Below, piece after piece: positions 7,313 through 16,648 of a stretch of DNA of 64,000 nt. This DNA is from AC-49 sp963817035 (lineage in GTDB: Bacteria > Actinomycetota > Thermoleophilia > Solirubrobacterales > Solirubrobacteraceae). The translations under genes and the position numbers were made by a program. Under the pieces are notes generated by a model. The model was not told the origin of the DNA, made no database searches, and saw nothing but the letters and a program-made list of their open reading frames with translations. Within the stretch, counting starts at the first letter, position 1, and each line of letters begins with the position of its first letter. The stretch spans positions 372,001 through 436,000 of the forward strand of contig CAWFMM010000003.1 in the NCBI GenBank assembly GCA_963817035.1, written 5' to 3'.

Positions 7313-10300
7313 ATGGCCGCCGTGGACGTGATGCCGCCGATGCCCGCGGCGCCGTCGTTGGAGGATCGCTACGAGCTCGCCGACGGCCGCGTCTTCCTGT
7401 CCGGCATCCAGGCACTCGTGCGCGTGCTCCTCGACCAGCACCGCGCCGACGTGGCAGCCGGATTACGCACCGCATCGATGGTATCCGGTTATCAGGGCTC
7501 GCCGCTGGGCGGATACGACCGTGAGGTGGCGCGCCTGGGCTCGCTGGCGGCCGAACACGAGATCGTCCACCGGCCCGGCCTCAACGAGGAGCTCGCCGCT
7601 ACCACGGTGTGGGGCTCGCAGATGGCTGGCGGCCTTCCCGGGCCCCTCTACGACGGTGTACTCGGCGTGTGGTACGGCAAAGCGCCGGGTGTCGACCGCG
7701 CCGCTGACGCGATCCGGCACGGCAACTTCGCCGGCACCGATCCGCGTGGCGGGGTGCTCGCCCTGTGCGGCGACGACCCTGAATGCAAGTCGTCGACGCT
7801 GCCGAACGCGTCCGAAGGCATCCTCGCCAGCCTCGAGGTGCCGACGTTCTCGGCCGGCAGCGTGCAGGAACTGCTCGACCTCGGTCTCCACGCGATCGCT
7901 TGCTCGCGCGCTTCGGGATTGTGGTCGGCGTTGAAGGTCGTCACCGCCGTCGCCGACGCGACCGCTACGGTCGCCGTCGGTCCGAGGCGCGTGACCCCGG
8001 TCATGCCCGAGCTCGAGTACGAGGGCGTGCCCTATGTCCATCGCCCGTCAGCACGCCTGATCATGCCCGATTCGCTGACGATGGAACGCACGCTGCGCGA
8101 GGTGCGCCTGCCCCTCGCGCAGCTCTACGCGCGCGTCAACGACCTTAACCCGCTGACGCATCCGGCGCCGTCGGCGCGGCTGGGCATCGTCGCCTCGGGC
8201 ACCGCCTACTACGCGCTGCTGCAGGCACTGGAGGACCTCGGCATGGCCGACGACCCCGGGCTGCGAATCCTCAAGGTGGGCATGGTGTTCCCGCTGGACG
8301 ACGTCGCGGTGCGAAGCTTCGCCGCCGGCTTGACAGAGGTCGTCGTCGTCGAGGAGAAGGGGCCGTTCCTCGAGCGCTTCGTGAAGGAGGCACTTTACGG
8401 AATGCCCGACGCGCCGGCCGTGCTCGGCTCGCGCGACGATCGCGGCAACCGGCTCGTACCGGACACCGGAGCGCTTTCCGCCGACACGGTCGCCGAGGCC
8501 CTCGGCGGGCGACTGATCGCCCGCGGCGAAGCCCAGCCGTCCGTCGCTGCGCGCCTGGAGGCGATCGGACAGGCGCGTGGCCGCCTCGTCGCCGACATCG
8601 GTGCGGACCGCACGCCGTTCTTCTGTGCGGGCTGCCCGCACAACTCCAGCACGCGTGCCGACGACGACGTCATCATCGGCGCGGGCATCGGGTGCCATTC
8701 GATGGTCGTGCTCCAGCCCGCTGGCCGCGGTGCCGTCACCGGCCTGACGCAGATGGGCGGCGAAGCGCTGCAATGGGTGGGCGTCGCACCGTTCATCGAG
8801 CGCCGCCACTTCGTCCAGAACATGGGCGACGGCACATTCCACCACTCCGGCTCGCTGGCCATCCGTGCCGCGATCGCCGCGAAGCTGAACGTCACCTACA
8901 AGATCCTCTACAACGACACCGTCGCCATGACCGGTGGCCAGCATCCCGAAGGCCAGATGTCGGTTCCGTCGCTTGTCCGCCTGCTCGATGCCGAGGGCGC
9001 CGCCCGGATCGTCGTGACCGCCGACGACCCGTCGCGCTACAGGAGCCTCTCGCTGCCCGACGGCGTCGAGGTGCGGGGCCGCGACGAGCTACGACGCACG
9101 CAGCGCGAGCTGGCTGCCGTCGACGGCGTCACGATCCTCATCCACGACCAGGCGTGCGCCACCGAATTGCGCCGCGCACGCAAGCGTGGCGCGGCCCCCG
9201 AGCCGCCCCAGCAGATCCTCATCAACGAGCGCGTCTGCGAAGGCTGCGGCGACTGCGGCGAGAAATCCGGCTGCCTGTCGGTCGAGCCGGTCGACACCGA
9301 GTTTGGGCGCAAGACACGGATCCACCAGAGTTCGTGCAACAAGGACTTTTCGTGCCTGGAAGGCGACTGCCCCTCGTTCCTGGAGATCGTGCCGCCCAAG
9401 GCCGCCAAGCGCGCACCAGCCTCGCCGCCGCCGATCGACCTGCCCGACCCCGAGTTGATCGTCCCCGCTGACGACGCACGCATCCGGCTGGTCGGCATCG
9501 GCGGTACCGGCGTCGTGACCGTCAGCCAGATCCTGGGCATGGCGGCGTTGATCGATGGGCGCCATACAGCTGGCCTGGACCAGACCGGACTCAGCCAGAA
9601 GGCGGGCCCGGTCGCATCCGACGTACGCATCACCACGCAGCCAGTCCAGGCGGGCGCTGCGGCGTCGGCCGGCGGCGTCGACCTGCTCCTCGGCTTCGAC
9701 ATCGTCGGCACGGCCACCGCCCGGCATCTAGCGCTGGCCTCTCCGGAGCGCACGGTCGCGGTCATCTCCACCAGTGTCATACCGACGGCGCCGATGGTGA
9801 TCGACGTGCACGCCGGAGCGCCTGACGTGCCCGCCGCCCTGGCGGCGATCGGCGCGGTCACGCGCGAGGCCGAGAGCGTAGCGTTCGACGCTCAGGAGGT
9901 TGCGGAGGCAATCTTCGGCGATCACATGCCAGCGAACATGATCGTGCTCGGCGCCGCCTTCCAGCGCGGCGGTATCCCGCTCTCGATCGACGCGCTGCGC
10001 CAGGCAATCACGCTCAACGGCACTGCGGTCGAGAAGAACCTGGCGGCACTGGAGTGGGGCCGCGCGTGCGTGGCCGCCCCTGACTTGGTCGCCGCGCAAA
10101 CAACGGTCGGCAACGGCCTCGCACGGCTATCTGACGCTGACCGCGCGCTGGTCGACAAAGCGACTACGCACGAGGGCGAACTGCGCCGGCTGCTGGACAT
10201 CCGTGTGCCCGAGCTGGTGGCGTGGGGCGGGCGTGGCGCCGCGCGGCGCTACGTGGACGAGGTCGCGCGCGTCGCCGCGGTCGAACGCGAGCGGGCGGCG

Positions 10301-10780
10301 GACGACAGCGCGATCGCCGAGGCGGTCGCGGCCGGGCTGTTCAAGCTCGTGGCCTACAAGGACGAGTACGAGGTCGCGCGCCTGCATCTCCTCGGCCTGC
10401 GCGACCTCGCGCCGGGCACCAAGGTGAAGTTCCTCCTGCACCCACCGGCGCTGCGCGCGATGGGGTTGCACCGCAAGATCAAGCTCGGACGCTGGTTCGT
10501 GCTCGGCTTTCGGTCGCTGGCAGCCGCGCGACGGCTGCGCGGAACGTGGCTCGATCCCTTCGGTCGCGCCGAGGTACGCCGCGTCGAGCGGGCTCTACCC
10601 GGCGAGTACCTCGCGATGCTCGACCGCGCTCTGGCGCGGCTGGAGCCGGCGACGGCCCCGACCGTGCTTGCGCTTGCGCAGCTGCCGGACGTGGTGCGAG
10701 GCTACGAGGCCATCAAGCTCGCCAATGTTGCACGCTTCCGCGCGGAGGCTGAGACGCTGCTGACGCAGCTCGACGCGTAG
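7313..10780 (+). CDS. Indolepyruvate ferredoxin oxidoreductase family protein, fused subunits
   Basis: A 1155-residue single-chain 2-oxoacid:ferredoxin oxidoreductase. Related enzymes decarboxylate aryl pyruvates (from aromatic amino acids) to acyl-CoA using thiamine diphosphate. Domains in order: an N-terminal pyrimidine-type TPP domain (GYQGSPLGGYD near residue 60); a second TPP domain with GCPHNSST, the GDG motif in NMGDGTFHHSG (about 503) and YNDTVAMTGG (about 533); an iron-sulfur segment CEGCGDCGEKSGC (about 641); and a gamma-type domain starting GIGGTGVVTVSQI (about 728). The last 250 residues match the helical extension of the long fused form. This length is typical for fused aerobic-bacterial versions, which may run in the direction of aromatic amino acid breakdown. 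It stands alone, transcribed away from the P450. Confidence 0.92.
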   Translation: MAAVDVMPPMPAAPSLEDRYELADGRVFLSGIQALVRVLLDQHRADVAAGLRTASMVSGYQGSPLGGYDREVARLGSLAAEHEIVHRPGLNEELAATTVWGSQMAGGLPGPLYDGVLGVWYGKAPGVDRAADAIRHGNFAGTDPRGGVLALCGDDPECKSSTLPNASEGILASLEVPTFSAGSVQELLDLGLHAIACSRASGLWSALKVVTAVADATATVAVGPRRVTPVMPELEYEGVPYVHRPSARLIMPDSLTMERTLREVRLPLAQLYARVNDLNPLTHPAPSARLGIVASGTAYYALLQALEDLGMADDPGLRILKVGMVFPLDDVAVRSFAAGLTEVVVVEEKGPFLERFVKEALYGMPDAPAVLGSRDDRGNRLVPDTGALSADTVAEALGGRLIARGEAQPSVAARLEAIGQARGRLVADIGADRTPFFCAGCPHNSSTRADDDVIIGAGIGCHSMVVLQPAGRGAVTGLTQMGGEALQWVGVAPFIERRHFVQNMGDGTFHHSGSLAIRAAIAAKLNVTYKILYNDTVAMTGGQHPEGQMSVPSLVRLLDAEGAARIVVTADDPSRYRSLSLPDGVEVRGRDELRRTQRELAAVDGVTILIHDQACATELRRARKRGAAPEPPQQILINERVCEGCGDCGEKSGCLSVEPVDTEFGRKTRIHQSSCNKDFSCLEGDCPSFLEIVPPKAAKRAPASPPPIDLPDPELIVPADDARIRLVGIGGTGVVTVSQILGMAALIDGRHTAGLDQTGLSQKAGPVASDVRITTQPVQAGAAASAGGVDLLLGFDIVGTATARHLALASPERTVAVISTSVIPTAPMVIDVHAGAPDVPAALAAIGAVTREAESVAFDAQEVAEAIFGDHMPANMIVLGAAFQRGGIPLSIDALRQAITLNGTAVEKNLAALEWGRACVAAPDLVAAQTTVGNGLARLSDADRALVDKATTHEGELRRLLDIRVPELVAWGGRGAARRYVDEVARVAAVERERAADDSAIAEAVAAGLFKLVAYKDEYEVARLHLLGLRDLAPGTKVKFLLHPPALRAMGLHRKIKLGRWFVLGFRSLAAARRLRGTWLDPFGRAEVRRVERALPGEYLAMLDRALARLEPATAPTVLALAQLPDVVRGYEAIKLANVARFRAEAETLLTQLDA

Positions 10781-10982
10781 GTCTCGGCACGCTTGACAGC
10801 TTTGGAGCGTGGGCGTAAGGCACCATTCGCGCCCAGTAGTCCCGTACGACCGAGGCGGCCAGGGATCCACAGCGGCCGCGGCCGACGATCAGCACCGTCA
10901 GCGTCGGGAACTTCTGAATGATCCCCTGCATGATCAGGCTGGCCAGGGCCGGTCCCCGACCCGTCCGCCTGGCGGCGCCGGA

Positions 10983-11468
10983 CTACTCCCCGTCGATGGT
11001 GACCGCGAGTTCCTGCCCGGCGGAGGCCTGGCGCAGCAGGTCCGACAGCGTCGCGCGCTGATCCTGCGTGAGCGCGGAGAGCACCTCGTCTTCCGCAACA
11101 GCGACGGCCGCCTCGGCGGCGACCAGCTTGCGCGCACCCTTGTCAGTGAGATCGACGATGTGGCGCCGGCGATCCTCGGGCACGCGGCGCCGGGCGATCA
11201 AGCGGTCGTCCTCGAGCTCGTTGAGCAGTCCGACGAGGTTCGTGCGGTCGATGCGCAACGCGCCGGCCAGAGCCTGCTGGGAGACCGCTCCGCGCTCGCG
11301 CAGCAGCGTGAGCGCAACGAAGTGCCGCGGGCGCAGGCCCAGCGGCGCCAGCGCGACCTCGGAGCGCACGCGCATCGATCGCGCGATGTGCGCGAACAGC
11401 GCCGCCGTACACGGCGGCGCCGGCGCGACCGTGTCGCTGAGGGCGTCGGTGGCGTTGAGCGTCGCCAT
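10983..11468 (-). CDS. MarR family transcriptional regulator
   Basis: A 161-residue winged-helix regulator. The segment LRPRHFVALTLLRERGAVSQ leads into QALAGALRIDRTNLVGLLNE, the recognition helix, and the wing RRVPEDRRRHIVDLTDKG has the DxR motif diagnostic of MarR proteins. These are cytosolic dimers that sense small phenolic or oxidising compounds and usually repress a divergent gene. The start at 11468 lies six bases after a TAGACT -10-like box (11475-11480, minus strand), so it is probably leaderless. The divergent gene is the secreted beta-propeller at 11587. A TTGACTAACTCAA palindrome between them is a plausible binding site. The 200 bases downstream (10781-10982) hold no gene I can recognise. 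Confidence 0.93.
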   Translation of the reverse strand: MATLNATDALSDTVAPAPPCTAALFAHIARSMRVRSEVALAPLGLRPRHFVALTLLRERGAVSQQALAGALRIDRTNLVGLLNELEDDRLIARRRVPEDRRRHIVDLTDKGARKLVAAEAAVAVAEDEVLSALTQDQRATLSDLLRQASAGQELAVTIDGE

Positions 11469-11548
11469 CCGGTCAGTCTACGGGTCTGCTAGGGCGTAGG
11501 CGAGCGATAAATGTCGTGGTTGACAACAGAGTTGCCCTGACACTACGC

Positions 11549-11561
11549 TTGACTAACTCAA
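11549..11561. promoter_or_regulatory. Candidate MarR operator
   Basis: TTGACTAACTCAA is an interrupted palindrome (TTGA-N5-TCAA) of the size typical for MarR dimers, between the MarR gene and the beta-propeller gene. The TTGACTAAC part recurs at 14637-14645 in front of the VOC gene. Confidence 0.4.
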
Positions 11562-11586
11562 AGTTCGTTCGAAAAGGGAGGGCTCG

Positions 11587-13230
11587 ATGTTGGGTTCACG
11601 AACGGTTGTCCGCCTTGTCGTCGCTGCGGTGCTCGGCGCGCTCGCGCTGCCAGTGGCATCGGCTACGGCCCACAACTCGCGCGGGCCGGGCTCGCTGCAC
11701 GGCCCGTTCGACCACGGCGGTGCTGTCACGTGGCCGAACTTCCGCTTCGACCTCGGCCGCACCGGGTTCAACCCGTTCGAGCGGATCCTGTCGCCCGCGA
11801 CGGTCGGCCACCTGAAGCTGGCCTGGCGCTTCAACACGTTGCGCACGGCCGACTCGGTGCCCGCAATCGTCGGCGGGATCGCCTACTTCGGCTCGGACTC
11901 GGGCTATCTGTTCGCGGTCAACGCGCGCACCGGCGCGCCGTTGTGGTCCCAGCCCAACGGAACTTACGACAACACGTCGCCGGCAATCAGTGGCGACGTC
12001 GTCTACATGGTCGGCACGAACATGCTGCGCGCACGTAACCGCTTCACCGGGGCGCTGCTGTGGGCGAGCCCGATGCCCAAGGGCCCGTTCAGCCTGTCCT
12101 CGCCGGTCGTGGTGACCCCACACCAGGGATGGTGGCGCCACGGTCCCCAGCCCCACGGCGTCGTCTACATCGGTGGCGATGACGGCCTCTACGCGTTCGA
12201 CGCGCAGACCGGAACCCAGCTATGGAAGTTCGCCACGCCGGCAGGCGTCGGCTCGTCGCCCGCGGTCGACCACGGGCTCGTGTTCGCCAGCACCGGCGCG
12301 ACGGTGTACGCGATCGATGCCACGACCCACCTCGCGAAGTGGTCGTTCGTCACCGGCGGCACGACGTTCCTAGCGCAGGGGTCGGTCGCGGTCAAGCACG
12401 GCCTGGTCTACGTGGCCGTCGGCGGCCAGCAGCTACGCGCGCTGGACGAGCAGACCGGCGCCGTCGTGTGGTCGGTCTCCAACCCGGGCTTCAGGTTCTC
12501 GTCGCCCGCGGTCGCCAACGGCATCGTCTACGAAGGCTCGACCGATCACAGCCTCTACGCGTTCGATGCGCGCACCGGCGCGCCGAAGTGGTCGTTCGCC
12601 ACGGGTACGAACATCGCGTTCAACTCGCCGACCGTCGCCAACGGCGTCGTCTACGTCGGCTCCTACGACGACAACATCTACGCGCTGAACGCCCTCACCG
12701 GCGCCAAGCTGTGGTCGTTCGCGACCGGCGGGATCTTGGAGGGATCGCCGATCGTGGTCAACGGAACGCTGTACTTCGGCTCCAACGATTACTTCATGTA
12801 CGCGTTCTCGCTCGACGGGCATGCGCCGGCTCCCGCGCAGGCGGCGGGCTGTCAGATCCAAAACGGCCTGTACCTGCCACCGCAGGGCCTGGTTCCGGGC
12901 GTCTGCCACTTCGCCTTCGCCCCTGGTGCGACGTACTCCGGTGAGGGCAGCTTCAAGATCACGTGCTCCAACGGAGCAACGTTCACCGCGGTTGGCTACA
13001 ACCTGCCGCTGACCGGGTGCGCGGGCACGGTCAGCATCCTGGCCACGAACCCGGTAACCGGGAGCGCCGGCGGGCCTGGCGGCGGGACCGTCGTCGGGGG
13101 CAACATCTCGCCCGACGAGGTCCCGGGTGCCTGCGACGCGACCTGCTTGGTCCGTACGCGCGCCCGTGTGACCGCTGGACTGGCGACTAACCCGCCGTTC
13201 GGGGTGCTGCCGCCGCCGCTCCCCTACTAG
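11587..13230 (+). CDS. Secreted PQQ-binding-like beta-propeller protein
   Basis: A 547-residue exported protein. Residues 1-27 form a signal peptide (RTVVRLVVAAVLGALALP, then ASATA). The body is a beta-propeller of repeated PQQ-type blades of about 40 residues, each with a variant of YAFDARTGAPKWSF, IYALNALTGAKLWSF or VVNGTLYFGSND. The last 130 residues after the propeller are a separate small domain with several cysteines (CQIQNG, CHFAFA, CSNGATF, GCAGT, CDATCL), probably disulfide-bonded outside the cell. PQQ-like propellers without dehydrogenase residues usually serve as binding or scaffold proteins; no catalytic site is evident. It is divergent from a MarR regulator that may control it, and followed by a hairpin terminator. 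Confidence 0.88.
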   Translation: MLGSRTVVRLVVAAVLGALALPVASATAHNSRGPGSLHGPFDHGGAVTWPNFRFDLGRTGFNPFERILSPATVGHLKLAWRFNTLRTADSVPAIVGGIAYFGSDSGYLFAVNARTGAPLWSQPNGTYDNTSPAISGDVVYMVGTNMLRARNRFTGALLWASPMPKGPFSLSSPVVVTPHQGWWRHGPQPHGVVYIGGDDGLYAFDAQTGTQLWKFATPAGVGSSPAVDHGLVFASTGATVYAIDATTHLAKWSFVTGGTTFLAQGSVAVKHGLVYVAVGGQQLRALDEQTGAVVWSVSNPGFRFSSPAVANGIVYEGSTDHSLYAFDARTGAPKWSFATGTNIAFNSPTVANGVVYVGSYDDNIYALNALTGAKLWSFATGGILEGSPIVVNGTLYFGSNDYFMYAFSLDGHAPAPAQAAGCQIQNGLYLPPQGLVPGVCHFAFAPGATYSGEGSFKITCSNGATFTAVGYNLPLTGCAGTVSILATNPVTGSAGGPGGGTVVGGNISPDEVPGACDATCLVRTRARVTAGLATNPPFGVLPPPLPY

Positions 13231-13246
13231 CGAATCGGGCAGGGTC

Positions 13247-13273
13247 GGAGGGGGTCCGCTCTGGGCCCCCTCC
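13247..13273 (+). terminator. Hairpin terminator after the beta-propeller gene
   Basis: GGAGGGGG (13247-13254) pairs with CCCCCTCC (13266-13273) around an 11-base loop, 17 bases after the stop codon. Confidence 0.55.
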
Positions 13274-13309
13274 CTCCCTCGTGCCCGTGTCGCGCCGCGA
13301 ACTCGATGA

Positions 13310-13661
13310 TCCCGTCCCCGGGAAGCCATCGATCAGCTCATCGCACGCCGCCCGGATCGCGGGCGTCAGCGGCTTGAGCTGGTGCTTTCCGAAATACGCC
13401 TGCGCCTTACGCTGGCGCGTATGGCGCGGCGGGTTCTGGGAGATCATCGAGTGCTGCTGAAAGTTGTGAAACGGGCAGTTCTCCTCAAAGCCCAGCGCCA
13501 CCGCGACATCGGCCTCGTTGGCCTCGAGGCTATCGCTGTTGATCAGCGTCGCGATCACGTCTTCGTAGCGAAACACCCACGTGCGGCCGATCCCAACCCC
13601 GGTACACCGGGTCATACGGGTTGACCAGCTCAGGTGAACTGGCCGCCGCGATCTCGCTCAT
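13310..13661 (-). pseudogene. Cytochrome P450 remnant (N-terminal part only)
   Basis: From ATG 13661 the minus strand reads MSEIAAASSPELVNPYDPVY, a P450 N-terminus. A shift or small deletion follows, and a second frame continues with RTWVFRYEDVIATLINSD, then HSMISQNPPRHTRQRKAQAY and LTPAIRAACDELIDGF, the B to D helix region. Homology ends near 13310 where the terminator of the beta-propeller gene begins. The I-helix, ExxR and heme-cysteine parts are absent, so it cannot make a working P450. It is distinct in sequence from the intact P450 at 5774. Nothing clear is seen between 13662 and 13821. Confidence 0.75.
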
Positions 13662-13821
13662 AGTGCACCTCGAGATCGGCGGATCGCCACAATCGCCATC
13701 CTCAACGCGGCGAGGGTCTCGTAGGAGCGGCATGCACCGCTCCACCGCGACCCTTGAGGTGGCACCGGCCAAGGTCGCCAAGAAGATGGCGAAGCTGCAC
13801 CGCTGAGCGGCGCGGCCCGGG

Positions 13822-14256
13822 TCAGTCCCGGGCCATCTCGAAGAACCCGCCCGGGCCCAGCCCGATCACGGTGTCGACGTCGATGATCACGGCGACGCCG
13901 GTTGTCTCGGCCTCGGGGTGGGCGTCCTTCTCGCCCTGGGGCGTGTTCGCCCAGACGCCGTCGTTCGCGGACGCATCGACGCTCGCGCGGCCGGTGAAGC
14001 TGAGGTAGGTCGGCGGCGTGCCAGGCGAGTAGTAGAGCAGCGACACGTCGGGGTGCGCGCCGATCTCGGCCGCGAGCCCGCTCTCGGTCGTCCGGGCCCA
14101 GATCGCCAGCTGCGTCGGGCTGTGGACCTGCGTGCTCGCGCGAAACGACAGGTGAGGCTTCCCATCGTCGCCGACGTACGCGACGGCGACCGGACGATCG
14201 TGCACCGCGCTGGCCAGGGTCGCTGCGATGTCGTCGTTCAAGGCCAGTTGGGTCAT
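13822..14256 (-). CDS. Pyridoxamine 5'-phosphate oxidase family protein (flavin-binding split barrel)
   Basis: A 144-residue small protein of the PNPOx-like split-barrel group, which bind FMN or F420 and reduce or oxidise varied substrates. Signs are the N-terminal RPVAVAYVGDDGKPHLSFRA strands, the IWARTTESGLAAEIGAHPDV helix-strand typical of these proteins, and LLYYSPGTPPTYLSFTGRA. The last third (GVAVIIDVDTVIGLGPGGFF) forms the closing strands. The length matches F420/FMN single-domain members. GAGGG precedes ATG 14256. It stands alone between remnants, so the context gives no substrate. Confidence 0.85.
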   Translation of the reverse strand: MTQLALNDDIAATLASAVHDRPVAVAYVGDDGKPHLSFRASTQVHSPTQLAIWARTTESGLAAEIGAHPDVSLLYYSPGTPPTYLSFTGRASVDASANDGVWANTPQGEKDAHPEAETTGVAVIIDVDTVIGLGPGGFFEMARD

Positions 14257-14337
14257 GGGTCGTCCCTCTCGATTGGGTTGGGAAACGGATGGCGGCCTCC
14301 GCAGGGTACCGGCGCGAAGGCCGCCTCCGATTCCGGC

Positions 14338-14640
14338 TAGACCGTCAGCGCGTGACGGGAGATCCCGGCCGACGTCGTCACCGAGACGACGTAGTGGCCG
14401 TGGCGCAGCACGCGCGGCGGGCTCAGCGTGATGCCGACCCTACGTAGACGCCCAGTCGTTTGTAAAATGCAGACCACTGGCCGCGTGCGTCGGGGCCCGG
14501 TCTAGCGCGATGAGGCCGTACAGCGCGTCGCGCTGCTTCGCGTCCGGCGCGCCGAGGAGCAGGTCCGGCGCGCTGACCACGCCGCCTCGGCCGGCGAGCC
14601 GTCGCCGGCCTCGGGTGTCAGCTCGATCGTTGACGTTTGA
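14338..14640 (-). pseudogene. Degenerate remnants of two genes
   Basis: The minus strand between about 14445 and 14338 reads GITLSPPRVLRHGHYVVSVT and ends SRHALTV before a stop, the C-terminus of a secreted or surface protein with nothing upstream of it. From about 14590 to 14455 another frame reads APDLLLGAPDAKQRDALYGL and ends HFTNDWAST before a stop. Neither has a start or a full domain and I cannot name them. They mark this interval as decayed sequence. Confidence 0.4.
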
Positions 14641-14645
14641 CTAAC
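14637..14645. promoter_or_regulatory. TTGACTAAC motif upstream of the VOC/flavoenzyme operon
   Basis: TTGACTAAC lies inside CGTTGACGTTTGACTAACG (14628-14646), which has CGTT/AACG at its ends. It repeats the candidate MarR operator at 11549. The ribosome binding site GGAAGG follows at 14650-14655. Confidence 0.3.
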
Positions 14646-14665
14646 GATCTGGAAGGCTACGCACC

Positions 14666-15181
14666 ATGACTGCATCGACCTACCATCATGTCTGCCTGCT
14701 CGTCCCCGACATGGAGAAGGCGGTCGCCTGGTTCTCCGACACGTTGGGCATCACCTTCCGCGGCCCGCAGAGGGTGACGACGCAGGGCCGGATCGATCCG
14801 GGCTATTTCGGCGACGAGGAGCCGCACGAGGGTCAGTCGTACATCACGTACTCGATCGACGGGCCGCCGTACTACGAGCTCGGCGAGGCGACGGGCAAGG
14901 GGCTGCACGACAGCGCCCGTCACGGGGTTGGATTGCAGCACGTCGGCATGTTCGTCGACGATGTCGACGCGGTCATGGCCGACCTGGCGAAGCGCGGAAT
15001 CGGGACCGAGGCGCGGATGGTCACCCCGGACGGGAAGACGCTCGTCTGCTGGACCGAGCGCGCCCCGGAGACCGGGCTGATGGTCGAGTACATCGATCGC
15101 AGCCTCGAGGCGCCGACCCAGAGCTGGATCGAGACTGGCGTCTTCCCGACGACCGCCTCCAGCGCGCCGGCCGAGTCATGA
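14666..15181 (+). CDS. VOC superfamily (glyoxalase/bleomycin resistance/dioxygenase-like) protein
   Basis: A 171-residue vicinal-oxygen-chelate protein with two beta-alpha-beta-beta-beta modules. The first begins YHHVCLLVPDMEKAVAWFSD, with the metal-ligand-type histidine of HHVCLLV. The second begins GVGLQHVGMFVDDVDAVMAD (HVG histidine), and MVEYIDRS near the end carries the usual C-terminal glutamate ligand. VOC enzymes bind a divalent metal and catalyse isomerisation, epimerisation or ring opening. The gene overlaps the next by four bases (ATGA), so it is probably co-translated with the BBE-type flavoenzyme. The reaction is not predictable from this alone. Confidence 0.9.
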   Translation: MTASTYHHVCLLVPDMEKAVAWFSDTLGITFRGPQRVTTQGRIDPGYFGDEEPHEGQSYITYSIDGPPYYELGEATGKGLHDSARHGVGLQHVGMFVDDVDAVMADLAKRGIGTEARMVTPDGKTLVCWTERAPETGLMVEYIDRSLEAPTQSWIETGVFPTTASSAPAES

Positions 15182-16599
15182 CCGCCACGGCGATTGACAC
15201 CGAAGCGCTCGCCGCGTCGCTCGCCGGCCGCGTCCTCGTCCCCGGCGACAGCGACTACGACGTCGAGCGGCGCGTGTGGAACGCGATGATCGACTCGCGC
15301 CCCGCCGTGATCGCGCAGTGCAAGGGCGTCGCCGATGTCGTCGCCGCGGTGAAGTTCGCCCGCGAGCACGACCTACCGATCTGCGTGCGCGGCGGCGGTC
15401 ACAGTGTGGACGGCAAGTCGATGGCCGATGATGCGTTCGCGGTCGACCTCGGCCCGATGGATGCGGTCTGGGTCGACGTCGAAGGTCGCCGGGCGATCGT
15501 GCAAGGCGGGGCGCGCTGGACCGCGGTCGACCGTGAGACCCAGCTCCACGGCCTGGCGACGACCGGCGGAACGGTGTCGAACACCGGAGTCGGCGGGCTG
15601 ACGCTCGGCGGCGGCCTCGGCTGGTTGATGCGCAAGCACGGCACGGCGGTCGACAACCTGCTCTCGATCGACGTCGTGACCGCGGCCGGCGAGGTCACCC
15701 GCGCCAGCCTCGACGAGAACCCGGACCTGTTCTGGGCGATGCGCGGCGGGGGCGGCAACTTCGGGATCGCGACATCGTTCGAGTTCCAGCTGCACCCGGT
15801 CGGCCCGGAGGTGCTGTCGGGCGCGCTGATGCATCCGGTCGCCAGGGCCGGCGAGCTGTTGCGCTTCTGGCGTGACTTCATGAACGACGCGCCGGACGAG
15901 CTCGCGTCGATCGCCACGGTGATCCGTGCGCCGGAGCTGCCGATGTTCCCGCCCGAGCTGCAGGGGAAGGTCATCGCGATCATCCAGCTCGCCTACATCG
16001 GCGACATCGCCGACGGCGAGAAGGTCGTCGCCCCGCTGCGCGAATGGGGCCCGCCGGTCGCCGACGCCGTGCACGTGCAGTCCTACGTCACGGTCCAGAC
16101 CACGCCCGAGCTGATGTTCCCGCAGACCGGAACGACCGCGGCCGCGCGCTGGTATGCCAAGGCCGGCAACCTGCCGACCCTGACCGACGAGGTCATCGAC
16201 ATCATCGTCGAGCACGCGCAGAACTCGCCGGTCGCGGTGTCGGGACGCCCTGACCTCCCGATCATCGGGCTGTGGCCCCTGGGCGGCGCGGTCGCCCGCA
16301 CCCCGGTCGACGCGATGGCGTTCACTCCCGGCGACTCCGGCTACTACTGGGACTCGTCGGTCAACTGGCGCGATCCGGCCGAGGACGACCGCTGGATCGC
16401 GTGGGAGCGCGGTCTCGGCGCGGCGCTGGAGCCCCACAACGCCGAGGGCGTCTACCTGAACTTCACCAGCGACGAGGGTGACGCGCAGATCCACGAAGCC
16501 TTCGGAGCCAAGTACGAGCGCTTGGCCGAGGCCAAGCGCACCTGGGATCCGGACAACGTGCTGCGCTTCAACAAGAACATCGCGCCGGCCGGCGAGTAG
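15178..16599 (+). CDS. FAD-binding oxidoreductase, berberine bridge enzyme (BBE) family
   Basis: A 473-residue flavin oxidase of the PCMH-FAD/BBE family. VRGGGHSVDGKSM holds the histidine (near residue 75) that binds FAD covalently. The second site, where bicovalent members have a cysteine, reads GGTVSNTGVGGLTLGGGLGW and has none, so attachment should be through histidine only. The FAD domain runs to about residue 215, a substrate domain follows, and the C-terminal BBE motif is YLNFTSDEGD, then DNVLRFNKNI. Relatives oxidise sugars, alcohols or alkaloid-like molecules with oxygen. It overlaps the upstream VOC gene and precedes an aldehyde dehydrogenase; together they look like a short catabolic operon, with alcohol or amine oxidation followed by aldehyde oxidation. 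Confidence 0.92.
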   Translation: MTATAIDTEALAASLAGRVLVPGDSDYDVERRVWNAMIDSRPAVIAQCKGVADVVAAVKFAREHDLPICVRGGGHSVDGKSMADDAFAVDLGPMDAVWVDVEGRRAIVQGGARWTAVDRETQLHGLATTGGTVSNTGVGGLTLGGGLGWLMRKHGTAVDNLLSIDVVTAAGEVTRASLDENPDLFWAMRGGGGNFGIATSFEFQLHPVGPEVLSGALMHPVARAGELLRFWRDFMNDAPDELASIATVIRAPELPMFPPELQGKVIAIIQLAYIGDIADGEKVVAPLREWGPPVADAVHVQSYVTVQTTPELMFPQTGTTAAARWYAKAGNLPTLTDEVIDIIVEHAQNSPVAVSGRPDLPIIGLWPLGGAVARTPVDAMAFTPGDSGYYWDSSVNWRDPAEDDRWIAWERGLGAALEPHNAEGVYLNFTSDEGDAQIHEAFGAKYERLAEAKRTWDPDNVLRFNKNIAPAGE

Positions 16600-16648
16600 C
16601 GGCGGCGGGACCGGTGTCCTGGCGGACTGTCAAGGAGCGGTCAGAGTG

